This document shows positions 34,101 to 43,000 of a stretch of 64,000 nucleotides of DNA, one piece after another. This DNA comes from Scolanthus callimorphus (lineage: Eukaryota; Cnidaria; Anthozoa; Actiniaria; Edwardsiidae). Below the pieces are notes generated by a model. The model ran no database searches. It had not been told where the DNA came from and was given only the letters and a program-made list of their open reading frames with translations. Within the stretch, counting starts at the first letter, position 1. The number at the start of each line of letters is the position of its first letter. Location: the NCBI GenBank assembly GCA_033964015.1, contig CM066915.1, positions 13,229,573 to 13,293,572 on the forward strand, in the 5' to 3' direction. A program made the position numbers and the translations under genes.

Positions 34101-35057
34101 AATGTAAAATGAAAAATTACCCTTTTGATAACCGATCGACATAAGCAACTATGTCACTTTTCTTACACGATAAATTTGAAAAGAGAAACAACAAGGATTT
34201 GCACAATGTTATGGGCATCCTAGACTGGCCTTTCGCCTACGCGACTGAAATTACCCATGACGCAACTGTTAGCGCGAACTCGTCCATTGTAAAAAATACT
34301 AATGAAATAAGAAAACGGCTTTGCACGGCAAAAGCACATTTGTTATTTTCATGGCTTCTTCCTTTTGTTTTCTCTAGGATATGGCAACATCGCACCCTTA
34401 TCAAGTGGCGGGAAAACTTTCTGCATCGTGTACGCCTTGTTTGGCATCCCCATGACGGCCATTATGCTAACTGCCATTGTCGAGCGGCTTCTTGTGGGCG
34501 CTGAGCGCGTGCAGGAGTTCATGGCTTTGTCATGCGCAGTGCGGGGTATCCCAGCATCCTACTTGCGCATGTTTCACCTGTCACTGATCATGCTTGTGGT
34601 GTTACTGTTCGTTATGTTTGTACCAGCGGTGATTTTCATGCATCTCGAAGGTTGGAACTATTTTGAAGCCTTCTATTTTTGCTTTATCTCGCTTACTACA
34701 ATTGGACTCGGTGACTTCGTGCCCGGGGATGATGCTTCTTGGCAGCACAGCAAGTATAGGTCACTCTACAAAGTCTGTTGTATTTTTTTCTTTATCATTG
34801 GACTCTCCTTTGTCATCCTTGTTCTGGAGCTGTGCGCGAAAGTCCCGGATGACCATCCCGGCATGCTCTTCTCCTGCCACCAGCCTTTTCTCAAAGATGA
34901 GGAGGAACCGTTAACAGGCGAGCCACAGAAGACCGCTAGCCAAGTCTGGGAAGCAGTAGGCGCGATTAAAAATACTTACCAGAAACTTCCATCCGAATCA
35001 CCGGGAGAAAATGGACAAGCTGCTAACAGATGCAGGCGACAAGACACACCTAGATGA
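22169..35057 (+). CDS. Two-pore-domain potassium channel (K2P), two exons
   Basis: Exon 1 is 22169-22475 and exon 2 is 34378-35057, giving 328 aa, within the normal K2P range. Donor ACTATAG|GTAAGT and acceptor TTTTCTCTAG|GA join in phase 1 inside the first Gly codon of the P1 GYG filter. Topology: M1 about 8-29; an extracellular cap with Cys54, where a dimer disulfide is expected, and an NIT sequon at Asn80; P1 with TTIGYG at 100-105; M2 117-137; M3 168-190; P2 with TTIGLGDF at 209-216; M4 234-254; and a short polar C-tail. K2P dimers give background K+ leak at the plasma membrane. The P2 GLG filter and general sequence are most like the TWIK/TREK side of the family, but I do not assign a subtype. 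A split at GYG is, to my recollection, common to animal K2P genes. An AATAAA lies at 35460-35465 beyond a small MITE. Confidence 0.93.
22476..23701. other. K2P intron, 5' part
   Basis: Non-coding intron sequence. No repeat family was recognised in this segment. Confidence 0.6.
23702..23996. mobile_element. 295-bp foldback MITE
   Basis: TTACTGCGGTTTTCGTAATT at the left is mirrored by AAAACCGCAGTAA at the right. Arms of about 130 bp (containing GTCAATCAAACTCCCGAGTC and TTTTTGATTGGCCAGC) are complementary with few changes around a short core near 23860. Confidence 0.8.
24412..24769. mobile_element. Harbinger-like MITE, TAA target duplication
   Basis: Starts AGCCCCGTTCACACG and ends CGTGTGGACGGGGCCT. 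TAA flanks both sides (24409-24411 and 24770-24772). Inside are several GGATATTTTTTAATCCG-like units. The 3-bp TWA target and the ends fit PIF/Harbinger. Confidence 0.7.
25294..25690. mobile_element. 397-bp near-complete palindromic MITE
   Basis: AATAGAGTCCTAAAGTG at the left is mirrored by CACTTTAGGACTCTATT at the right. Most of each 190-bp arm is complementary, centred near 25490 (CAGTTCATAAAGTTATGAAC). Both ends carry GTGACGTCAC or ATGACGTCAC, CRE-like octamers. Confidence 0.82.
25691..26989. other. K2P intron, no gene seen
   Basis: A degenerate direct repeat (CCGAAAACTG followed by ACCTAAGGAACATTT) occurs near 25879 and 26173. No coding sequence recognised. Confidence 0.5.
26990..27260. 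repeat. Element with internal AAAGGGGTA/TTTCAGGCT repeats
   Basis: A unit like AAAGGGGTAAGGTTTTCAGGCT followed by GGTATAA occurs four or five times between 27035 and 27265, directly against the integrase remnant. A similar segment (TTGGTATAAAGAAGGGTCGT) is at 33943, just beyond the other end of the BEL remnant. Confidence 0.55.
27265..27620 (-). pseudogene. BEL/Pao integrase fragment
   Basis: Minus-strand frames show the zinc-binding lead-in (HWIPKGRQT, then RCVTCRRVEGPPLRS) and the start of the catalytic core (YICLFTCATTRA), in different frames. The core ends abruptly at the repeat at 27260, so most catalytic residues are absent. Confidence 0.7.
27630..29125. mobile_element. 1.5-kb non-autonomous DNA transposon
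   Basis: GGCCCCGGTTGTTCAAAAGC at the left and its complement ending at 29125 form a terminal inverted repeat that extends into GATTAA. Many GGATTAA/TTAATCC motifs fill both subterminal regions. No transposase frame is visible in the AT-rich core. Confidence 0.78.
29126..29714. mobile_element. Probable TTAA-inserted element, one end recognised
   Basis: The right end reads CCTTGAGTAGCCCT against TTAA at 29715-29718, as in Kolobok-like MITEs (AGGG...). Beyond it the BEL RNase H frame resumes at once. The left end was not identified and may have been replaced by the 27630 element. Confidence 0.4.
29719..31557 (-). pseudogene. BEL/Pao reverse transcriptase and RNase H, broken
   Basis: Segments in several frames: RT fingers with KPRIVYDASA and LNDCLHTGP (31557 to about 31290), the palm region with a YMDN-type catalytic box and GAPTEA (about 30370-30440), the connection part with VLGLEWH and IFDPLGFVEPF (30327-29959), and RNase H with FCDSSTLAYGAVAY (from 30046). 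The palm is cut by the TTAA element at 30583-31286. Several frameshifts make it non-functional. Described only; no reading frame is joined here. Confidence 0.8.
30583..31286. mobile_element. 704-bp TTAA-flanked MITE
   Basis: Perfect 18-bp ends GGTATGAGTATACCTTTG and complement, with TTAA at 30579-30582 and 31287-31290. The interior has long imperfect inverted repeats (GGTGTGCGGGATT near 30856 against AATCCCGCACACC near 30981). The target site fits piggyBac or Kolobok. No transposase. Confidence 0.82.
31643..32530 (-). pseudogene. BEL/Pao protease and protease-RT linker
   Basis: The frame at 32007-32321 holds the DUF1758-type aspartic protease C-terminal part (VDILIGIDYY). The frame at 31643-31864 holds the linker ahead of the RT (FWEINNIPE). 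Frames are broken between them, and a part near 32330-32530 is in another frame. Confidence 0.7.
32534..33697 (-). pseudogene. BEL/Pao gag-like region with zinc knuckles
   Basis: 33134-33697 encodes a DUF1759-like gag segment (LPKLSLQQFNGNPLEWLTFW, GEAARAI). 32534-33013 continues with LPEQLRCQIFR and cysteine-rich knuckles (CVYCDGRHGPDQCD, CFNCARPGHSERKC). A frameshift separates them near 33020-33130. Confidence 0.82.
33811..34377. other. Probable LTR remnant and C-tract repeat before K2P exon 2
   Basis: The LTR should begin near 33804; its other edge is not evident. C x21 at 33980-34000 followed by TCCCCCTCCGCGGGGCGAGA belongs to the G/C-tract MITE class. The segment from 34020 to the splice acceptor is ordinary intron. 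Confidence 0.45.
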
Positions 35058-35211
35058 CAATCGGGATAACTAAGGGATTATAACATTTAGAATCCTGGAA
35101 AATACTCAGCATACTAAATTGTTCCATCACCTTAAAATGGGGGGAACTATTTAATAATTTCGGCCTCATGGGCTATTGACTCAAAGCCCATTCGGGCTCG
35201 AGGAATAATTG

Positions 35212-35372
35212 TTTTAGTCAAATCACACTAGTAGGTCAATTTGTAAAGCCAAAAACATTTTTGGTCTGGTCGTTTGCCATTTTCTGGCTTTTAAATCCGA
35301 CACTTTTCGCTACTAGTAGGCTATAAAGTAGCTCAACCAATCAGAACGCAGCACTAGTGTGATTTGACTCAA
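35212..35372. mobile_element. 161-bp MITE downstream of K2P
   Basis: TTTTAGTCAAATCACACTAG at the left is mirrored by CTAGTGTGATTTGACTCAAA at the right, about 20-bp inverted repeats. It lies between the stop codon and the first AATAAA, so it may be transcribed in the 3' UTR. Confidence 0.7.
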
Positions 35373-37013
35373 ACAGTAAAGCGGCATAGGAAACGCGAAG
35401 TTGCCATAGCAACGTTATTTGAAATTTTCGTTTACTTTTAGTGGGTGAAATATAACTGAAATAAAGTAATACTTGTAAAGTAAATGGTGATGGCATGGTG
35501 CCGATCATTTTTGTCTGTCTATTTGTTTCCCTAATGCTCGGTAGTGGCCTCCAAGACGGGAGTAAAAAGTGCTGGGCGGGTTCCTCGAGCATGCCGGGAG
35601 GGCAAGTACTACAACACAGATACCTTTTTGCAAATAACTCTTGACCATTTATTATTTTATCCCCTATACATATCATCCATCCATTATTCTTGTAAAACAT
35701 ATCAAAAGAATTTAGCCACCACCTTGCACTCAACTCTTGGGGATCATACCTAACGCAGACCGTGGTTCTGCTCTGTCCTTGAGCCATACGCATAGACAAG
35801 ATAATGACGAAATTGACCTTTTCCGAAATATGCTACAATTGCCACATTTTCTGGACTATTAATCACATTTCACAATAATCAATTTGAAGTCAAACGAGAA
35901 GTATAAGAAAGTATTGTGGGATATTTCGAAAAAGGTTTATTCACCGATCCCGAATTCATTAAAAACCTTTCTGTATTCGGCTTGCTGGTCGGACATTTTC
36001 TATTCCACTGTTTGCCATACTGCATATATTTAGTCTAGTCGATGGAGGGGGTTCACGAGCACGGAACTAGTGACGAGTCATACTTTTTTTGGAATCCTTG
36101 CCATACCACACAAATATCCAAATGTGTGGTGGGCGGTAGCACAGCACAAAAGAAAAAGTTCCATTATTTTCTAGTACACGGATTTGTGAGCCTTTTACAC
36201 AACAAAACGTCGCACGTAAAAGCTGACTGGAACTAATTGCGCGGGCTTTGAAATTTCGTCAAGTCCGAATAGGAGTCTTTTGAATTACTTCAAATACTCA
36301 ATAATTATTCACGACCTAATAAGCCAACACAGAGGGGAAACGAATGTTGAAACATAACTGCATTCATTTAATGCCTTAGTTATTTGAAACACTCAGATAA
36401 TTGCCTACAGACACGAACCCCTCTGGCTCACGACACGCAAAGGCTGACTAGTAGAAAAACGTTTCGAGAGGGAGGACCTTCTAGTCCCACTAGCAGTATC
36501 TTCCTGGGGTTTTAAGGTACTGCACGTGGTACAAAATGAGAGCTCGGGAGGCTGATTAGGTCATGAATAATATTGAGTATTTGAAACTCAATTTAAATAG
36601 TTATCTATAATCACTTACTATCAGTTCTCTATCCTGTTTGGTGTACTTCTGAAAAATGTTTGTAAGTCTAAACCTTGTAAAGGAAAGGTCAGACGCGGAC
36701 GATGAAAAAATAGCTTTTCTACCACCGTAGCAATTCCCTGCCACTTGTTTGCATTTCTGTTCTCTGGAAAGAGCATAATAAAACAAAGGAACCTATTTCT
36801 ATTCATATAAAGGCAGGCTATTGTCAAATCGAGCAGATTTCTCGTGAACTAGCTCATTTATTAAAAGAGCTGCTTCTTTTCCTATTCCTTAGATTGAAGA
36901 GCGAGATTGAGTGTATTATACGCGACAGCTTGCTGATATGCTAATCCAACATGCATGTGTCGTACACGTTACGTTAAAAGATCTCACTCGCCAAGGCATA
37001 CGGATCATCTGGC
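35373..37013. other. Intergenic space between convergent genes
   Basis: No gene recognised. It contains the K2P poly(A) candidate (35460-35465) and the minus-strand AATAAA of the PPP1R37-like gene at 36857-36862, about 150 nt past its stop. Confidence 0.55.
36857..36862 (-). promoter_or_regulatory. Candidate poly(A) signal of the PPP1R37-like gene
   Basis: AATAAA on the minus strand, about 150 nt downstream of the stop codon at 37014-37016. Confidence 0.5.
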
Positions 37014-40000
37014 TCACGACATTATATCCCCAAACGGGGCTGTTGCACCTGTATTTGGCGAGCTAAGGAATCCGTCCATTTGCTGTGACCAGAATGCTGC
37101 AGAGAAAAAGGAACGGATAATAAACCACACTGTCCAACCCTTAGTCGGGATCCGATCCGAGACTAATACCCCATGCCTCTCTCCCCAACAAAAGAAAGTA
37201 GCCTAACTCTTTTATCGGATGTTCTGGTTTAGGTAATACGGGGTGACTTACCATTTTCGCCTGATGTGTGATCAGCTATGTCACTTTGCTTCTGGCTATT
37301 AGTAACATCGGCCAACATAGCGTCTAGTTCCTGTTCAAATTGATGCGCAGAATGCCCTACACATGAACTGGATGCCTCTGAGGGAATAAAGAATCGGATG
37401 AGTAACCACTCCTCTACCAACATCTCCCTCAAATCCCGCGAGCGGCTCTGATGGCACCTACACCTTCGCTCATACACCCATGCAGAACATGTGATGACTG
37501 TTGTGAGAGAACCATCGTGCACGTTGTACGTACTTGCATGAGTGCGCCTGATCGTGTGTGGGAAAACGTACAAATGATATCCTCCCCAATGAATCATCAC
37601 GTGATCTGAACAGGGTGACAACAAGATGTAAACACCGTTAGCCTTGTATCGGGCGCCGAGGCACATGGCTGGCCTTGTATCGGGCGCCGAGGCACATGGC
37701 TGGCCTTGTATCGGGCGCCGAGGCACATGGCTGGCCTTGTATCGGGCGCCGATGCACCTGGCTGTTCGTCACGTGTATTTCAAGCTTTCGTTCACGGAAA
37801 ATTCAGCTCTGTTTGTAAAGCAATATGTCAAAAATGTCCCCGCTAAAGAAAATGCCTGAATACCAGCCTGCAACCCTGTGAGTGGTATGTATGACATCCA
37901 TGGTGGTAGTTAGCTCGACAGGCTTTCCACCTCGGAGCCTTTTCAAACGGTTAAGAAAGTTACAATATAGATTATTCTCATTCTTATTTTTATTCTTATT
38001 ATTTGAGTATCCATTTCCCCACTAATCTGCGCCGTTCTGTTTAGGGAGGGGCCGTTCGCGAGAAATCGCTCAGAACGAGAAGGGGGAGTTACACCCTCAC
38101 CTGACTCTCTCTCTTTGGACACAGGGGTCCCCATGGAGTCCAGACTTTCTCTGCTGCCTAACGCGAAATGATCATGATAGAACTCAAAATCATCTGCTTC
38201 CAATTCCAACCTGGACAGCTTATCAGTCAAGTTGTTGGCATTACTATACACCAAATCTGGTGGCGCAGTGCCAAAATTCACAAGTATACCCTCTGCTCCA
38301 TCGGAACTACTACTAGTCTCTTCTCCACTTGAACTAACGGATGAGCTCGAACATAAATCCTCTGGTATCCGTGTTATTGTAAACCGAGTTGAAGTAGGAT
38401 GGAAGTCTCTTTCTAGGTCCCGTATTTCGTCTTCTTGATTACCTTCCGTTTCTAGACGGATTAATTCACCCGTAGCAATTTCCGATCGTGAGGTCTCTGA
38501 TCGCACTGGCGCAATAGCACGACAGGATGGTCCTGCGGTACCTTTCCGAGGAGTGTTTTCACTACATGCGTTTTTAGAATCGGCAGCGCTAGTTTCAGAT
38601 GCATTGTCTTGGTTTTTGGATAAGCTTTTGTTACGCTGGCAATAACCATAAATATCAGCTAATAATATCCGCTGTGTTGTCTCCATGCCCTGTAAAATGT
38701 TCGAAATGGTTAGCCTATCAACTAATTTGGAATACACTTTGGGGTGGATGTGTGTGAATATGTGAGGGTGCGGGGGTGCTCTGCTTGAAAGTGTTGAAGT
38801 CTTGGGAATACGAACAGGGAATTGCAATTTTTTGCTACATAAAGACAAAGAAACTCGGAAAACGAAAATTTATTTCAAAACTGACACCATAAAATATTCT
38901 TTCCACCTAATCTGTAGCCACTGCGCTCAAATACCAACATTCTGTTGACAGTATTAATCAACATAACTTGGTGCCCCGCGTCTACACCTTTCGCAAGTCT
39001 ACTGTTCCTTATCTTGGATGTGGATAGCCGTTGGCTAATACTAATACCTTTGACGTCATGACTGTAATGGTGTAATGTAATGAAGTAATGATTTCGTCAG
39101 ACTCTGTAACATGGAGAGTATGGGTGTTCAGAGCCCGCTATTGACTGAAACCTTACCGGTTCTTTCTTAAGTTCCTTATCGAGGTCAATCCTGACCAGAC
39201 TCTGATTGACTTTGAGTGAAAGTGCGAGGGCCATCAAGCCTCCTACATAGGGGTCATTTTCTCTAAGATCCAGTCGTAATAAAGTCTTACTCTCCGCTAC
39301 AACCTCAGCCAACGCGATGATCCCTTCACTCGAGAGTCTGGTATTTAGAAGCCCCAGACGCTGTAGGGATTTGTTGAGTAGGAGACCATCCTTTAACACG
39401 TGAATGCCTTCGTTTGTTAACCGGTTGTGGCCCAGGTTTAGGGTCTGTAGTGAAATGAGGTAAGCCTACAGGAAATGAAAACATCATTACTAGCAACAAA
39501 CTATCTACAGGTGATGAACCCTTAAGTCATACAATGTGTGATCTGAAATGGCTTCGCTAAAATCCAACAAGCGCTAATGTGTGACTGGCGTTGTGAGGGT
39601 TTCATTCCGCCCGGCTAGGTAAATGATATAGTATTATTCGTCTCCCCAGTCGCGAGTTGAGCATATCTCTGATTAGGAGCGTTGTTTTAAAAAGAATATG
39701 TTTCCTAAGTCGTTCGGATCAGACAATAAGACCCCGTCCACACTAACGCGTTTTCGTTTGAATCCGTATACTTTTTGATAAGTTTAGGCCTTCTGTCCAC
39801 ACTAACACGCTGATCGTTTTCATCGAATCCAAGTTTGAAAACGCTCTCGAAAGTGAATAAAAACGAATCCGTATACATATCGTTTTAGTGTGGACGGTCG
39901 AATCCGGACGATAACGTCAACTGTACCATTAATTTGAGACTGTCCTTGCACACGTCACATCAAATAAAAACTGATCGCTTGTTTGGAGCTAAATCTCCCG

Positions 40001-43000
40001 TCCACACTAACACGCTGTGAATCCGTATAAGTTTGAAAACGAATACTTTTGAAAACGCGTTAGTGTGGACAGGGCCTAAATGGAGTTCTCTTCTCCTTCC
40101 ACTTCATTCCCAATTTAAAGGGGATGCTAAAGAACCTGTGTATTTGTCGAAAAGAGTTGGGATGACCGGCTCCTACTACACGGCCTCGATAACTCTCACT
40201 GGCCCAGTGATCCACTATATGGGGGTGTCACATTTAACTACCCAATGTTATTGTTACTGTTATCGTTATCGACTGCTAGCTGGTCAATAAACAATATGAT
40301 CTTATTGTTGCTAGTGCTGGCGCGTTGTGCCTTGCAGGCTTACCAGTGCTGTTCCGAGGTAACCCATCCCTTGGAAAGTGAGCTGATTATTCCACAAAAC
40401 AAGTGTCTGTAGGCCTCCTTCCTTCTGCTCCGCTAAGCCCTCACACAAATGACCAAGTCCCATGTCCTTTGAAAAATAAAAGTGATTAGGAGGAATATCA
40501 AACGGCCTTTTCTGTGGCTAAAAAAACAACAACAACAGAAAGACAAAATAATGACGACCATTCTACGCGCCATGTGGGTAGAAGCCCGTGAACTGGGACG
40601 GAGGCGTGATCTATTAGAAGCCATAGAATGCACTAAGGATGTACTGAGTTTTAGGACTTACACGAGTTTATAGGATGAGCTTAGAATATGAGACGAGTCT
40701 CGAATATGAGGGTGATCATGGCGGTACGGGACACAAGAGCCATAGCAAAAACAATCAAATGTCAAAAATCTCCAGAGAACGAACATCTGTCATTATATAA
40801 TTACACATTTTTTTACGTCGCTGGCTTCACTTTGTATTTGTTTCATACCAGAACCCGAAGTACTGTTAGATGATATTTATCCATCTTCAAGAGGTTGTCA
40901 CTGAATGTTAACTTAAAACTATTTTGATATCTTTATCAGTCTACCCTTTGTGCGCAAATTTGCATAACCATTGTCCGTTGCCATTTCCATGTTTAGCTTG
41001 ACAACCGATGACGCTTTGATCCCAAAAATACTGAAACATGAACATCAAACTCCTGCGCTCATCGCTAATATTTTGAAGGAGACAGAAGGCCATAACGAGC
41101 AAGTATAAGGGTTGAGTCGTTGAGCTATCGCATCACAGCAATTTAAATTACGAACACGCATTCACAGCAGTAAGATTTAGCGATTAGAACAGCGCCGACT
41201 TGACTAAATTCGGATTTTTTGTACAATATGTTAAGAATAGAGTGCAGAGCTGAGATTTGCAGCTTCAGTTACTATTCTTGTCCAACTGTTGAAAATTTGA
41301 AGTTATAACTCCTCCGCTTTGGCATTAATTTTCAACGGAACTGGACACGCGCTGTTTTGAACCTACGCGCGCCTCGCTGACGAGTCCGCGAAATTCTGCA
41401 TGTCACCTTATGTGTATCAGTTTGCACAATTAAACAAAACAGTCTTAAAATCTGCATGCGACGTCTATCGAAAAGTCCTTATAGAATATCACAGGCAATT
41501 AAAATTACAAAAACTCTCTCTGTGCAGAGCAAATTAATTTGTTTATAGCCAACCATAAGTCTACGGTGGTGCGAATTTGTATATATCATTTCGTCTAGCC
41601 AGCGGCTCGCAAATTGTTGAATAGTGCTGAAAAACATCCCATTAAGAGCATTTAACCTACAATCTGATCGCATAATAAAGTGTCCACTTTCACCGCCCCC
41701 TACTTTCAATGTTGAGAGCACTGCGAGTAGAAATTTAGCCCGATTTGCGTCCGAAAATGTGACTTCATTTTTCACAATATTAAGGAGGGGGGAAAAATTC
41801 TGTCAAAAAATGAAACTGGACACTTTATTTTCTTCGTCAGATTGTAGATCAAATGAGAGCATTTAGGACAGGCTGACATTTAAACATGTTAGAGACCAGA
41901 TTTATGTTGTTTCTCGGGGATGTCAACTGCAGTTTCGAGGAAATTGCACAGGATTGCACAGAAGTGACAACAATGGAGAGGAATCAATGGCGCGCTAGAC
42001 TTTAAAGGACGTTCGAAAGCTGAATGCGAATTACGGCGTTTTTTGTCAGCGTTGGTGAGCCGATCTCCATCGCGAGTAAGTTAGCTACATTTACGACCTT
42101 AGTAGTTGATTTTCCAGACGGAAGACGATGTCGAAATCCTCGTCGTTATCAATAGTTTTGCCTTTGTCCTCGGCGGTTGTTTAGTGAAAATGTCATGTCG
42201 AAGATTACAAAGCACTATCGAAAGTTTTGGACGTTCTTGTATACCTCTCATCAGGCCTGATCTCCGATTTATTAACAGTACACTGAATATAAGTATATCG
42301 CGTTCTGGGTGAACATTTAGAAAGACATACAAGCACTTTAACTTGTCACAATAACGAAGAATTCAAAACACTGCATGTCGCGGTCATTGACGCGTGAGTT
42401 TTCTTCGCTTGTTTTAAAAGTCCAGAATAAAATTAGCATAAACTGGCTGTTTAGCATAAAATAAATAACTTAATAAATAATTTTTTTTCTGCTTCAATAT
42501 TAATGTCATTCTTCCAATATAAGTCCTTGTCGGATGGTTAAAAGGATATTCTTTATGTTACTGTACATTGTTATGCACTTCCGACATAAAAAGTCCGAGA
42601 ATAATATGGTTCAGTCTTCATCCCCTGTCCTCGCTGAGTTGTCATTTGAAGCTCGCTGGAATGCACTGTCGTGTTATTCGTTTGTGCGAAACTGACATCT
42701 GATCAAGATCAAAATTCAGTCGACGCCAGGCACACGATAAATGTTTGTATTTGGTCTCTTATTCCTTGGTGCAGTAAAGTCTGAAGGTATAAATTCGTAT
42801 ACGAATAGTTTATTAATGGGGGGCTCTCAAATGATGTATTTCGGGATTTTCGGTGTTTCTGTCGATGTGTACAGAAATTATTTTAGACGCAAAGGCGAAC
42901 TTTTGTCATGTGTTTTCTATATGGAATAATCCTACCTCTACAAAAAGAGTTGTGGTAATCGTAACTGCTTGATATATTCTACAAAGGATAATGGATAAAA

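Noticed and set aside
37229..37726. 165-codon minus-strand frame taken as one protein
   Set aside because: Only 37252-37377 is an exon; the rest reads through the 31-bp tandem repeat and intron. The donor ATG|GTAAGT at 37252 and a phase-matched acceptor at 37097 support splicing.
37943..38848. 301-codon frame as a single exon to its stop
   Set aside because: The start side extends past the acceptor at 38690, and the end past a CAG|GTGAGG donor at 38101 whose phase fits the next exon.
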